Source: Hymenobacter lapidiphilus (GTDB lineage: Bacteria > Bacteroidota > Bacteroidia > Cytophagales > Hymenobacteraceae). Taken from it: a stretch of DNA of 64,000 nucleotides. The stretch lies in the NCBI RefSeq assembly GCF_003417065.2, contig NZ_QVLT01000009.1, positions 62,001-126,000 of the forward strand. The letters run 5' to 3'. Of the stretch, positions 20,258-28,620 are shown piece by piece. Below the pieces are notes generated by a model, which made no database searches, was not told where the DNA came from, and saw only the letters and a program-made list of their open reading frames with translations. The stretch's first letter is position 1, and each line of letters begins with the position of its first letter. Made by a program: the position numbers and the translations under genes.

Positions 20258-20590
20258 TCAGAACTTAAGTCGGTTCAACAGATTAACGTCGGTGCTCTGG
20301 ATGTTGCGATAAATCATCACGATGATGGCCAGGCCCACAGCCACTTCGGCAGCGGCCACGGCCATGATGAAGAACACGAATACCTGCCCGTTGGGGTCGG
20401 AGCGGAAGGCCGAAAAGGCCACCAGCAACACGTTCACGGCGTTGAGCATCAGCTCGACACTCATGAAGATGATGATGGCGTTGCGCCGGGTAAGTACGCC
20501 GAGCACGCCAATGCTGAAAAGGGCGGTGGCGAAGAAGACGTAGTACTGAAGGGGAACCGTTTGGATAACCTGCGGTATGTTCTGGTCCAT
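20258..20590 (-). CDS. nuoK: NADH-quinone oxidoreductase subunit K
   Basis: 110 residues with three membrane helices; the small antiporter-linking subunit of complex I. The conserved membrane Glu residues are in MSVELMLNAVNVLL (helix 2) and AAAEVAVGLAIIV (helix 3). Here it is the first gene of the nuoKLMN unit, because an opposite-strand maoC gene and a terminator separate it from nuoJ. A -7 box with a leader hairpin sits upstream. Confidence 0.96.
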   Translation of the reverse strand: MDQNIPQVIQTVPLQYYVFFATALFSIGVLGVLTRRNAIIIFMSVELMLNAVNVLLVAFSAFRSDPNGQVFVFFIMAVAAAEVAVGLAIIVMIYRNIQSTDVNLLNRLKF

Positions 20591-20615
20591 GCGGGGGGGC
20601 TAACGGCAAGCAAAG

Positions 20616-20657
20616 GCCCCGGCGGCGAGCCGACCGGGGCAATGGAGGGCAAAGGTA
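20616..20657 (-). promoter_or_regulatory. Promoter and leader hairpin of nuoKLMN
   Basis: TACCTTTG on the minus strand (20650-20657) matches the -7 consensus exactly, about 60 bp before the nuoK ATG. No -33 TTTG is found at 19 bp. The leader contains GCCCCGG/CCGGGGC (20616-20640). Confidence 0.55.
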
Positions 20658-20829
20658 TCCTGAAAATCGGAAAAGGCCACTGTTTAGGCGGGTTCTTTGG
20701 ACTGTTGCACTCTTTGTTATGCGAAGCGGCCCAGAGGAACTGTCCAGGAGTGCAGGTGTATCGGCCGGGCCCCGGTAGTGCGGTTGGCCAGGAAGCCGCC
20801 GGCGTACTAGTGCTTATGGCGCGAAACTG

Positions 20830-20837
20830 TATCTTCG
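20830..20837 (+). promoter_or_regulatory. -7 box of the maoC gene
   Basis: TATCTTCG lies 27 bp before the ATG, with the same one-base departure from consensus as the aspS box. Confidence 0.45.
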
Positions 20838-20864
20838 GGCCTCTCTTTCCCGTTTCATTTCCTT

Positions 20865-21326
20865 ATGAGCATCACTATTGGCAGCTTAGCCGAACTCCAG
20901 CAGCACGAAGGCCAGGAACTGGGTATCACGCCCTGGCACACCATCACCCAGGAGCAAATCAACCAGTTCGCCGCCGCCACTCTCGACTTCCAGTGGATTC
21001 ATACCGACCCCACTCGGGCCGCGGCCGAGTCGCCCTTCGGCGGCACCATTGCCCACGGCTACCTCACGCTGTCGTTGCTGCCCTACTTCTGGAACCAGCT
21101 GGTGCAGGTAGAAAACCTGAAGATGCAGGTGAACTACGAAATCAGTGAGTTCCGCTTCAACCAGGCCGTGCTCGTGAACACGCCCGTACGCCTGCACGCC
21201 ACTCTGCTGGCCGTGAAGGATTTGCGCGGTATCGCCAAAGCTAACATCGGCGTGAAAATGGAAATCGAAGGCATCAAGAAGCCCGCCTACACCGGCGTCA
21301 TCACTTTCCTTTACCACTTCGAGTAG
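20865..21326 (+). CDS. MaoC-family dehydratase (R-specific enoyl-CoA hydratase type)
   Basis: 153 residues with a single hot-dog fold. The hydratase motif is intact: Asp and His in TLDFQWIHTDP, followed by SPFGGTIAHGYLTLSLLP. Enzymes of this group hydrate trans-2-enoyl-CoA to (R)-3-hydroxyacyl-CoA in fatty acid or polyhydroxyalkanoate metabolism; the exact acyl substrate is not evident. The gene sits on the plus strand between nuoJ and nuoK, with its own -7 box and a shared bidirectional terminator, so it is an independent insertion into the complex I cluster and not a functional partner of it. Confidence 0.92.
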   Translation: MSITIGSLAELQQHEGQELGITPWHTITQEQINQFAAATLDFQWIHTDPTRAAAESPFGGTIAHGYLTLSLLPYFWNQLVQVENLKMQVNYEISEFRFNQAVLVNTPVRLHATLLAVKDLRGIAKANIGVKMEIEGIKKPAYTGVITFLYHFE

Positions 21327-21352
21327 GGCTGGTAGATTGTCAGTATATCCCT

Positions 21353-21398
21353 AAAAAGCCAGCGCGGCGACTGAATCTTCAGTCGCGCGCTGGCTTTT
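21353..21398. terminator. Bidirectional terminator between maoC and nuoJ
   Basis: AAAAGCCAGCGCGGCGACTG and CAGTCGCGCGCTGGCTTTT form a stem of about 20 bp with A-run and T-run ends, between two convergent genes. It should end both maoC and the nuoA-J transcript. Confidence 0.88.
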
Positions 21399-21414
21399 CT
21401 ATGAGTCAGAGAGC

Positions 21415-21927
21415 TTAAAAATTCCGCTCGCCGGTTTCGCGCTTGCCGAGCATTACGGCGCCTACCATGGCTATCAGAAACAGCACCGAGGCCAGTTCGA
21501 AGGGCAGCAGGTAATCAGTGTAGAGCTTGAGGCCGAGCTGGTCGACCATGCCGATTTGCGAGTTGAAGGGTGTGCCGGCCGCAACGCCAGTGGGCACGAT
21601 ATCCTTGAGGGCCGCCACCAGAATGAGCAGCAGCGAGCCACCAGCAACAGCGGCGGCCATTTTGGCCAGCGCCGGCTTATGTGGTTCCGTATCTACGTTC
21701 AGGTTCAAGAACATAATCACGAACAGGAACAGCACCATGATGGCCCCCGCATACACGATAATGTTCACGGCCGCCACAAACTGCGCGTTCAGCAGCAGGT
21801 AATGGCCCGAGAGCGTGAAGAACGTCAGAATCAGGAACAGCACACTGTGCACCGGGTTCTTGGCGAATACCACGCCCAGCGCGCTCAGCAGCGCCACGAA
21901 CGAAAGAAAGAGGAAGAGAGGATGCAT
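21415..21927 (-). CDS. nuoJ: NADH-quinone oxidoreductase subunit J
   Basis: 170 residues with five membrane helices; a membrane-arm subunit at the hinge to the quinone site. The family motif around helix 3, VNIIVYAGAIMVLFLFVIMF, is intact and is followed by NLNVD. It is the last gene of the nuoA-J unit, and a terminator stands between it and the maoC gene that interrupts the cluster. Confidence 0.96.
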   Translation of the reverse strand: MHPLFLFLSFVALLSALGVVFAKNPVHSVLFLILTFFTLSGHYLLLNAQFVAAVNIIVYAGAIMVLFLFVIMFLNLNVDTEPHKPALAKMAAAVAGGSLLLILVAALKDIVPTGVAAGTPFNSQIGMVDQLGLKLYTDYLLPFELASVLFLIAMVGAVMLGKRETGERNF

Positions 21928-21929
21928 CG

Positions 21930-22022
21930 GTAGTTGTCAGTTTTTAGTTGTCGGTTGTTAGTGGTGGCTTAGCGGTCAGTAATGGCCCGGACGAGCCAAC
22001 ACGGGCAGCTAATAGCTAACAA
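21930..22022. repeat. Junction palindrome between nuoI and nuoJ
   Basis: AGTTGTCAG, TTAGTTGTC and GTTGTTAG words on the left are answered by CTAATAGCTAACAACTA on the right. Pairing is partial. It fills the junction exactly up to the nuoI stop codon. Confidence 0.65.
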
Positions 22023-22586
22023 CTACACAATTCGCGCGCGCAGCGTATCGGCCTGCTCGGGCGTGAGCTGGATGCCACGTACGCTCCGCTCGTCGGGCGA
22101 AACGGGCTCCACGAGGCGGTCTTTGCCATACACGAACTCGTCACGCTCATAGCGTGGCGGGGCCATCTTGTCGGCCTGCAGGTAGATGGCGGCTTTGGGG
22201 CAGGCTTCCTCGCAGAGGCCGCAGAAGATGCACCGCAACATGTTAATTTCGTAGCTGATGGCGTACTTCTCCTCACGGTAGAGGCCTTCCTCGCCCTTCT
22301 TCCGCTCGCCGGCCACCATCGTAATGGCTTCGGCGGGGCAGGATACGGCGCACAGGCCGCAGGCGGTGCACCGCTCCCGGCCCTGCTCGTCGCGCTTGAG
22401 CACGTGCAGCCCCCGGAAGAAGGCCGAGAACGGCCGCACCTCCTCGGGGTAGCGCACGGTGGCCTTCTTCATGAAGAAGTGGCGCATCGTGATGCTCAGA
22501 CCCTGAAAGATGGCCGGCAGGTAGGCCCGCTCAGCCAGCGTCATGGGCTTCTTTTCTAATACCTTGGCTCGGTTGGTGAGTTGCAT
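22023..22586 (-). CDS. nuoI: NADH-quinone oxidoreductase subunit I
   Basis: 187 residues; the 8-Fe ferredoxin-like subunit that carries clusters N6a and N6b from the peripheral arm to N2. The two cluster motifs are CTACGLCAVSCP (Cys 73, 76, 79, 83) and CIFCGLCEEACP (Cys 119, 122, 125, 129). The N-terminal amphipathic part (GLSITMRHFF) docks on the membrane arm. It lies between nuoH and nuoJ, as in other bacteria. Confidence 0.97.
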   Translation of the reverse strand: MQLTNRAKVLEKKPMTLAERAYLPAIFQGLSITMRHFFMKKATVRYPEEVRPFSAFFRGLHVLKRDEQGRERCTACGLCAVSCPAEAITMVAGERKKGEEGLYREEKYAISYEINMLRCIFCGLCEEACPKAAIYLQADKMAPPRYERDEFVYGKDRLVEPVSPDERSVRGIQLTPEQADTLRARIV

Positions 22587-22646
22587 ACTATGGGTCCTTC
22601 TGCTGATATGAGCGGGCTCAAGCCAGCAAAGTGAGGGAGTTATTAC

Positions 22647-23726
22647 TTAAATCACCCCAAATAGGATGAGGGCGCCGGTGAGCACGATGTTGAACACGGC
22701 CAGCGGGATGAGGATAGTCCAGCCCAAGCGCATAAGCTGGTCGTAGCGGAAGCGCGGCAGGGTCCAGCGAATCCACATGAAGAAGAAGATGAAGGCGAAA
22801 ATCTTCAGGAACAGGCCCACGGTGCCCAGCAGCGTAATCAGGTTCTGGGCCGAATTCAGCTCCCAGCCCTGGCTGTTGATAAACCAGTCGCGCAGCTCGT
22901 ACTGGAAGGGGAAGTTGAAGCCGCCGAAGTACAGCACGCTCATCACGGCCGATACCACGAAAATGTTCACGTACTCCGAAAACAGGTACAAACCCAGCTT
23001 CATCGACGAGTACTCGGTGTGGTAGCCGCCCACCAGCTCGGTTTCGCACTCGGGCAGGTCGAAGGGCGTGCGGTTGGTTTCGGCAAAGGCGCAGACCAAG
23101 AAAATGATAAAGCCCAGCGGCTGTTTCACGATGTTCCACACCTGCCACTCGCCGGCTACCGACTGCTGCAGCGTGATTTCGCGCAGGCTCAGCGTGCCCG
23201 AAATCATGAGCACCGCAATCAGCGACATGCCCATAGCCAGCTCGTAGCTGATGTTCTGGGAAGCAGCCCGAACGGCGCCGAGCAGCGAGAACTTGTTGTT
23301 GGAGGCCCAGCCACCAATCATCACCCCATACACGCCCAACGACACTACGCCGAAAATCCAGAGCATGCCGATGTTCACCTCAATTCCCTGCAGGAAAAAC
23401 AGGTTATTACCGAAGCTCATGGTGTTGCCGAATGGAATAACCGCCGACGACATCAGGGCCGTAATCATGGCCAAGCAGGGACCCACCACGAATAGCACCT
23501 TGTTGGCGCCGCCGGGGAAGAATTCTTCCTTCGTGAACATCTTCACGGCGTCGGCCAGCGGCTGCAGCAGGCCGTAGGGCCCGGCGCGGTCGGGACCCAC
23601 ACGGTCCTGCAGAAAGGCCGCAATTACGCGCTCCGCGTAGGTGCAGTAGGTCGCAATCAGCAGCGAAAGCGCGAAGACGACGAAGATGACGATGGATTGC
23701 CAGCCGAGAGCGGGTAGTTCAATCAT
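22647..23726 (-). CDS. nuoH: NADH-quinone oxidoreductase subunit H
   Basis: 359 residues with eight membrane helices; it forms the quinone channel with NuoB and NuoD. Key segments are AAFLQDRVGPDRAGPYGLLQ, the acidic loop FAETNRTPFDLPECETELVG, and WIRWTLPRFRYDQLMRLGW. The length is within the normal range. A gap of 60 bp separates it from nuoI. Confidence 0.97.
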   Translation of the reverse strand: MIELPALGWQSIVIFVVFALSLLIATYCTYAERVIAAFLQDRVGPDRAGPYGLLQPLADAVKMFTKEEFFPGGANKVLFVVGPCLAMITALMSSAVIPFGNTMSFGNNLFFLQGIEVNIGMLWIFGVVSLGVYGVMIGGWASNNKFSLLGAVRAASQNISYELAMGMSLIAVLMISGTLSLREITLQQSVAGEWQVWNIVKQPLGFIIFLVCAFAETNRTPFDLPECETELVGGYHTEYSSMKLGLYLFSEYVNIFVVSAVMSVLYFGGFNFPFQYELRDWFINSQGWELNSAQNLITLLGTVGLFLKIFAFIFFFMWIRWTLPRFRYDQLMRLGWTILIPLAVFNIVLTGALILFGVI

Positions 23727-23727
23727 T

Positions 23728-23812
23728 GGTGCTTAGTGCTTAGTTGTAGTGCTTAGGATACTTAATTGTTGATGTTCAGAACGACCTAAGCACTAACAAC
23801 TAAGCACTAAGC
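23728..23812. repeat. Junction palindrome between nuoG and nuoH
   Basis: GTGCTTAGTGCTTAGTTG with TAGTGCTTAGG on the left pairs with CCTAAGCACTAACAACTAAG and CACTAAGC on the right. About 27 of 28 positions pair, with one bulge, around a 30-nt centre. The arms themselves consist of a repeated word, GTGCTTA. Confidence 0.85.
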
Positions 23813-23813
23813 T

Positions 23814-24815
23814 CTATCCAAGTTTCAGAGGCGGATTCAGTTCCAGTTCGCGCTGGGTGCTGGCGGGTAGGTCGGCAATAACCGACTGGTTGAGCACGGG
23901 CAGTTCGTAGTGGTTGGCCGAAATTACGGAAGAACGGTCGATGTGCGCCGGTCCTTCGATGGTCCAGTCAGCCGTTTCCTTCTTCTCGAAGCGGCACTCG
24001 TTGCAAATCCACTCCTTCACCTCGCCATATTGGTCCTTGCGGCCCGTGGTGCGTAGCACCTCGTTGCCCTTGTACCAGAGCACCACGTTGCCCGCGCATT
24101 TTGGGCAGTCGCGGTGGGCGTTTACGGGCTTCGTGAACCACACACGCTGCTTGAAGCGCCAGGTTTTGTCAGTCAGCGCACCCACTGGGCACACGTCAAT
24201 CACGTTGCCCGAGAAGTCGTTGTCGATGATATTCTCGATGTAGGTGCCGATTTCGGAGGCGTCGCCGCGGCCCAGCACACCGTGCACCCGGTCGCCCTCG
24301 GCAATCTGGTTGGCAACGTACACACAGCGGTAGCACAGGATGCAGCGCGTCATGTGCAGCTGAATCAGCGGGCCAATGTCGATTTTCTCAAACGTGCGGC
24401 GCTCTTCCTGGTAGCGCGTGGTGCTCAGGCCGTGCTCGAAGGTGAAGTTCTGCAGGTCGCACTCGCCGGCCTGGTCGCAGACGGGGCAGTCGAGCGGGTG
24501 GTTGATGAGCAGCATCTCCACGATGCCCTTGCGGACGTCAAGCACGCTGTCGTTGGTCGTGTTTTCCACCACCATGCCATCCTGCACGGGCGTGATGCAC
24601 GAGGCCACCAGCTTGGGCATGGGCCGCGGGTCTTTGGCCGAGCCGGCCGCCACCTTTACTAGGCAGGCGCGGCACTTGCCGCCCGAGCCTTTCAGAGGCG
24701 TGTAGTAGCACATGGCCGGGGGCACGATGGCCCCGCCAATCTGGCGGGCCGCATTCATAATAGTCGTCCCGTCCGGAACTTCTATCTCGATGCCGTCGAA
24801 GGTTATTTTAGCCAT
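23814..24815 (-). CDS. nuoG: Short NuoG-like iron-sulfur subunit of complex I
   Basis: 333 residues. The N-terminal 2Fe-2S domain has Cys 36, 48, 51 and 73, followed by the His-Cys cluster segment HPLDCPVCDQAGECDLQ and the 4Fe-4S segment RCILCYRCVYVANQIAEGD with the later Cys in DVCPVGALT. The large molybdopterin-type C-terminal domain of classical NuoG (about 900 residues) is absent; instead there is a short tail with a CPKC...CNEC zinc-ribbon-like pair. Short forms are usual in Bacteroidota complex I. It passes electrons from NuoF and NuoE towards NuoI. It sits between nuoF and nuoH. Confidence 0.92.
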   Translation of the reverse strand: MAKITFDGIEIEVPDGTTIMNAARQIGGAIVPPAMCYYTPLKGSGGKCRACLVKVAAGSAKDPRPMPKLVASCITPVQDGMVVENTTNDSVLDVRKGIVEMLLINHPLDCPVCDQAGECDLQNFTFEHGLSTTRYQEERRTFEKIDIGPLIQLHMTRCILCYRCVYVANQIAEGDRVHGVLGRGDASEIGTYIENIIDNDFSGNVIDVCPVGALTDKTWRFKQRVWFTKPVNAHRDCPKCAGNVVLWYKGNEVLRTTGRKDQYGEVKEWICNECRFEKKETADWTIEGPAHIDRSSVISANHYELPVLNQSVIADLPASTQRELELNPPLKLG

Positions 24816-24823
24816 TGGTTATT

Positions 24824-24929
24824 TTGTCATCCTGAGCGGAGCGAAGGACCTTATCACATCCGCACTCCGGTATGTACTAATTCTGAAGAACGCAAAGGTG
24901 ATAAGATGCTTCGTCCCTCAGCATGACAA
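24824..24929. repeat. GTCATCCTGAGCGGAGCGAAGG palindrome between nuoF and nuoG
   Basis: TTGTCATCCTGAGCGGAGCG on the left pairs loosely with TGCTTCGTCCCTCAGCATGA on the right, with TTATCA/TGATAA inside. It is a more diverged copy of the dispersed family. Confidence 0.75.
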
Positions 24930-24935
24930 GTAAAG

Positions 24936-26276
24936 TTACGCCGTTACCAGTTTGCCCGGAAATATTGCGCCGGGCTTGGTGGCTTCCTGCGGGTGCGTTA
25001 CGTGCCATTCGAACTCGTCGCGGAAGTGGCGCACGGCAGCAGCCACGGGCCACGCGGCGGCTTCGCCGAGCGGACAGATGGTGTTGCCCTCAATCTGCTT
25101 GGCTACGCTTACCAGCAGGTCGATGTCCTGCATCTGGCCGTGGCCATGTACGAGGCGGTGCAGCACCTTTTCGAGCCAGCCCGTACCCTCGCGGCAGGGG
25201 GAGCATTGCCCGCACGACTCATGATGGTAGAAGCGGCTGAAATTCCAGGTGTTGCGCACGATGTTGGTCGTCTCGTCCATGGCAATAAAGCCGCCCGAAC
25301 CGAGCATAGTGCCCGTAACGAAGCCCCCGTCGCTAAGCGACTCGTAGGTCATCAGGCGGTCTTCGCCAGTCGCGGTTTTGAGGATGAGCTCTTTGGGCAG
25401 AATCGGCACCGAAGAGCCACCTGCTACTACCGCCTTCAGGTCGCGACCTTTCCAGATGCCGCCGCAATATTCGTCGGAGTAGATGAACTCCTCGACGGGC
25501 AGACCCAGCTCAATTTCGTAGATGCCGGGCTTGTTGAGGTGGCCGCAGGCGGAGAACAGCTTGGTGCCAGTGCTCTTGCCCACGCCGATTTTGGCGTATT
25601 CGTCGCCACCCTCGTTCACAATCACCGGCACCGCGGCAATCGACTCAACGTTGTTGACTACCGTAGGACGAGCGTAAAGGCCCTGCACTGCCGGGAATGG
25701 CGGTTTGTTACGCGGATTACCACGCTTGCCCTCCAGGCTTTCGAGCAAAGCAGTTTCCTCGCCGCAGATATAAGCGCCGCCACCCGGATGCACATACAGG
25801 TCGAGGTCGTAGCCTGAGCCCAGAATGTTCTTGCCCAGGAAACCGGCCGCGTAGGCCTCCGCAATGGCTTTTTCGAGGATGCGCAGCACGTAAAGTAACT
25901 CGCCGCGGATGTAGATGTATGAGGTGTTCGCGCCCAGCGCGTACGAGCCCGTAATCATGCCCTCAATCAGCAGATGGGGCAGTTTCGACATCAGCTGGCG
26001 GTCCTTGAAGGTGCCCGGCTCCGACTCGTCGGCGTTGCAGACGAGGTAGCGCGGCACACCTTCCGGCTTGGCCAGAAAGCTCCACTTCAGGCCGGTAGGG
26101 AAGCCCGCACCGCCGCGCCCTCGCAGGCCCGACTTCTTGACTTCCTCCACTACCTCATCGGGGGTCATGGTCTTGAGGGCCTTCTCCACCGAGCGGTAGC
26201 CGCCGTGTTTGCGGTACACGTCGAGCGTGTGAATGCCTTCAACGTTAATATGTTCGGTGAGCAGTTTGCGTCCCAT
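24936..26276 (-). CDS. nuoF: NADH-quinone oxidoreductase subunit F
   Basis: 446 residues; the NADH- and FMN-binding subunit of complex I. The glycine-rich NADH/FMN loop is [13 protein letters not shown], the FMN region continues with [14 protein letters not shown] and [18 protein letters not shown], and the N3 4Fe-4S cluster uses [12 protein letters not shown] near residue 350 plus the later Cys in [12 protein letters not shown]. The length is normal. It lies 13 bp after an extra coiled-coil gene that separates it from its usual neighbour nuoE. Confidence 0.97.
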   Translation of the reverse strand: MGRKLLTEHINVEGIHTLDVYRKHGGYRSVEKALKTMTPDEVVEEVKKSGLRGRGGAGFPTGLKWSFLAKPEGVPRYLVCNADESEPGTFKDRQLMSKLPHLLIEGMITGSYALGANTSYIYIRGELLYVLRILEKAIAEAYAAGFLGKNILGSGYDLDLYVHPGGGAYICGEETALLESLEGKRGNPRNKPPFPAVQGLYARPTVVNNVESIAAVPVIVNEGGDEYAKIGVGKSTGTKLFSACGHLNKPGIYEIELGLPVEEFIYSDEYCGGIWKGRDLKAVVAGGSSVPILPKELILKTATGEDRLMTYESLSDGGFVTGTMLGSGGFIAMDETTNIVRNTWNFSRFYHHESCGQCSPCREGTGWLEKVLHRLVHGHGQMQDIDLLVSVAKQIEGNTICPLGEAAAWPVAAAVRHFRDEFEWHVTHPQEATKPGAIFPGKLVTA

Positions 26277-26289
26277 GATGTTCGTGCGA

Positions 26290-26646
26290 TTAGCCGTTGT
26301 ACTTAGCTTCCAATTGCGTCAAGCGCTGCTCAAAGGTTGCGTTTACCTGCTGCTGCTGTCCTAGTGCTTTGTTAATGGAGTACGTCATGAACTGACGACC
26401 TTCTTCACCTTCGCGTCTAACCTCGTTGATAAGCGAAACATTTTCTTGACGGACATCAGTCATCATCGAAGTCATGAACGCCGTATTCTTTTTGTTCTCA
26501 TCGAGGAGCACATTGAATATAGAGTTCATGTGCTCCTGCTGCTTGGTTACGACAGTCGCAACGCGGTTGAGCGTCTCCTTCATCTCGTGCATCTCAATGA
26601 GAATTTCCGAGACAATCAGGGGTAGGTCTTTATTCCGGTCGTCCAT
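26290..26646 (-). CDS. Coiled-coil protein of unknown function inserted between nuoE and nuoF
   Basis: 118 residues with no signal or membrane segment. It is almost wholly helical with heptad-like spacing (MHEMKETLNRVATVV, then VRQENVSLINEVRREG, then FEQRLTQLEAKYNG), so a coiled-coil oligomer is likely. The start lies 12 bp after the nuoE stop and its stop lies 13 bp before the nuoF start, which implies translation as part of the operon. Its base composition is less GC-rich than nuoE and nuoF. No known complex I assembly factor or subunit matches. It may be a lineage-specific insertion. Confidence 0.7.
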   Translation of the reverse strand: MDDRNKDLPLIVSEILIEMHEMKETLNRVATVVTKQQEHMNSIFNVLLDENKKNTAFMTSMMTDVRQENVSLINEVRREGEEGRQFMTYSINKALGQQQQVNATFEQRLTQLEAKYNG

Positions 26647-26658
26647 GGCAGCATTCTG

Positions 26659-27228
26659 TTAGTTGTTGGCCAGCGCGTTCGGGAGGCCGTTTTCCTCCCA
26701 GGGCAGGGCGGGGCGATGCACCTGGTTGCGCAGCTCGGCGAGCATCGCATCCACGGCTTCGGGCGTGTCAAGCTGCTCGTAGTACTGCTCGCGCACCTGC
26801 ACGATGGGGGCGAAGCCGCAGGCGGCCAGGCACTCCACTTCCTTGAGCGTAAACAGACCGTCTTCGGAAGCCGGACCGCCTACTTTGGCACCCGTGATAC
26901 GCTCCAAGTGGGCCGTCAGCTCGTCGGAGCCGCGCAGCATGCAGGGGCCCGTACGGCAGATTTCCAGCACGTGCTTGCCCACCGGCTTGAGGTTGAACAT
27001 GGTGTAGAATGACGACACCTCGTACACTTCAATCGGTTTGATGCCCAGCACGTCAGCTACCAAGTCCTGCACTTCGGGACTTACCCAGCCACCAAATTCG
27101 GCCTGGGCAATGTGCAGCACCGGCAGCATGGCCGACTTGCGGCGGTCGTCGGGGTATTGCTTACAGATGCGCTCAATCTCGGCCTTCGCGGCTTCGGAAA
27201 ATTGCGGCTTGAGGGCAGTCGATTCCAT
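26659..27228 (-). CDS. nuoE: NADH-quinone oxidoreductase subunit E
   Basis: 189 residues from the ATG at 27228 (MESTALKPQFSEAAK); an upstream in-frame start would overlap the gap to nuoD. It is the thioredoxin-like 2Fe-2S subunit carrying cluster N1a. The four Cys ligands are in CRTGPC (91 and 96) and CLAAC (133 and 137). The N-terminal helical bundle (AEIERICKQYPDDRRKSAML) is typical. It works with NuoF at the tip of the peripheral arm. Confidence 0.97.
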   Translation of the reverse strand: MESTALKPQFSEAAKAEIERICKQYPDDRRKSAMLPVLHIAQAEFGGWVSPEVQDLVADVLGIKPIEVYEVSSFYTMFNLKPVGKHVLEICRTGPCMLRGSDELTAHLERITGAKVGGPASEDGLFTLKEVECLAACGFAPIVQVREQYYEQLDTPEAVDAMLAELRNQVHRPALPWEENGLPNALANN

Positions 27229-27247
27229 AACAGTCAATTCAGAAAAA

Positions 27248-28516
27248 CTACGCGTCGAGCTCCCCGGCAATTACGTTCATCGAGCTCAGCGTCACGATGG
27301 CGTCGGAGAGGGTCTGGCCGACTACCATTTCGGTGTAGGCCTGGTAGTAGATGAAGCAGGGGCGGCGGAAGTGCAGGCGGTAAGGCGTGCGACCCCCATC
27401 GGAAACTAGGTAGAAGCCCAGCTCGCCGTTGCCGCCTTCCACCGAGTGGTAGACTTCGCCCACGGGCGCATCAATCTCGCCCATCACAATCTTGAAGTGA
27501 TAGATGAGAGCCTCCATGTTCTGGTACACGGCCTGCTTAGGGGGCAGGTAGAAATGGGGCGCATCGGCGTGGTAGGGGCCGGCGGGCAGGTTCTCCAGGG
27601 CCTGCTCGATAATGCGCAGACTCTGCCAGATTTCCTCATTGCGCACCATGAACCGGTCGTAGGTGTCGCCCTTAGTGCCCACCGGAATCTCGAAATCGAA
27701 ATCCTGGTAGCTGGAGTAGGGGTTCATCACCCGCACGTCGTAGTCGACGCCGGCAGCCCGCAGGTTGGGGCCGGTGAAACCGTAATTGAGGGCGCGCTCG
27801 GCCGAAATGGCTCCTACGTCCACAATCCGATCCATGAAGATGCGGTTGCGGTTGAACATCGCTTCGAACTCGCGCATCACGGTCGGGAAGGACTTCAGCC
27901 AGGCGCGGAGCTTGGTAATGGCAATGTCGGAGAAGTCGCGCTCCATGCCGCCCACGCGGCCCATGTTGGTGGTGAGGCGGGCGCCGCTTACTTCCTCATA
28001 AATCTCGTACACCTTCTCCCGCTCGTCCATCAAATACAGGAAGCCGGTGAAAGCACCCGTATCCACGCCCAGAATGCCGTTGCAAATGAGGTGGTCAGTG
28101 ATGCGGGCCAGCTCCATCAGAATCACCCGGATGTACTGGGCGCGCTTGGGAACTTCCACGCCGAGCAGCTTCTCCACCGTCATGTGCCAGCCCATGTTGT
28201 TGATGGGTGACGAACAATAGTTCATCCGGTCGGTGAGGGTCGTAATCTGGTAGAAGGGCCGGCGCTCGGCAATTTTCTCGAAGGCGCGGTGGATATAGCC
28301 GATGGTGGGCACACCGGAAATAATCCGCTCGCCATCCATTTGCAGGATATTCTGGAAAATACCGTGCGTGGCCGGGTGCGTCGGGCCCAGGTTAAGGGTC
28401 GTCAGCTCCTGGTTGAAGTCGTTGACGGTCGGGGCCAGCGGGTTCAGGTGGGGTTGCTGCTCCCGCGCCGACTCGATTATCTTATGGGTGCCTTCCAGCG
28501 TGTCGTTTACTGCCAT
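27248..28516 (-). CDS. nuoD: NADH-quinone oxidoreductase subunit D
   Basis: 422 residues, the 49-kDa-type subunit that forms the quinone pocket with NuoB and NuoH. Recognisable pieces are LGPTHPATHGIFQNIL with the quinone-site His, GYIHRAFEKIAE, and the C-terminal EGGNGELGFYLVSDGGRTPY and RRPCFIYYQA. It is not fused to NuoC here; nuoC is a separate upstream gene across a palindromic junction. The length is normal for an unfused NuoD. Confidence 0.97.
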   Translation of the reverse strand: MAVNDTLEGTHKIIESAREQQPHLNPLAPTVNDFNQELTTLNLGPTHPATHGIFQNILQMDGERIISGVPTIGYIHRAFEKIAERRPFYQITTLTDRMNYCSSPINNMGWHMTVEKLLGVEVPKRAQYIRVILMELARITDHLICNGILGVDTGAFTGFLYLMDEREKVYEIYEEVSGARLTTNMGRVGGMERDFSDIAITKLRAWLKSFPTVMREFEAMFNRNRIFMDRIVDVGAISAERALNYGFTGPNLRAAGVDYDVRVMNPYSSYQDFDFEIPVGTKGDTYDRFMVRNEEIWQSLRIIEQALENLPAGPYHADAPHFYLPPKQAVYQNMEALIYHFKIVMGEIDAPVGEVYHSVEGGNGELGFYLVSDGGRTPYRLHFRRPCFIYYQAYTEMVVGQTLSDAIVTLSSMNVIAGELDA

Positions 28517-28519
28517 GTT

Positions 28520-28620
28520 GATAGTGCTTAGTTGGTAGTGCTTTGTGCTTAGTTATTGAATTCGTTTGATTGAGAGTGTCATTTTCTAAGCACTATCAAC
28601 CAAGCACTAGGCACTAAAGC
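28520..28620. repeat. Junction palindrome between nuoC and nuoD
   Basis: GATAGTGCTTAGTTGGTAGT and GTGCTTAG on the left are answered by CTAAGCACTATCAACCAAGC and ACTAGGCACTAAAGC on the right. The word GTGCTTAG is shared with the nuoG/nuoH junction. Confidence 0.85.

Noticed and set aside
23814..24815. Truncated nuoG
   Set aside because: The short form ends in a proper stop with a conserved tail and is usual for complex I of this phylum, so it is not a broken gene.
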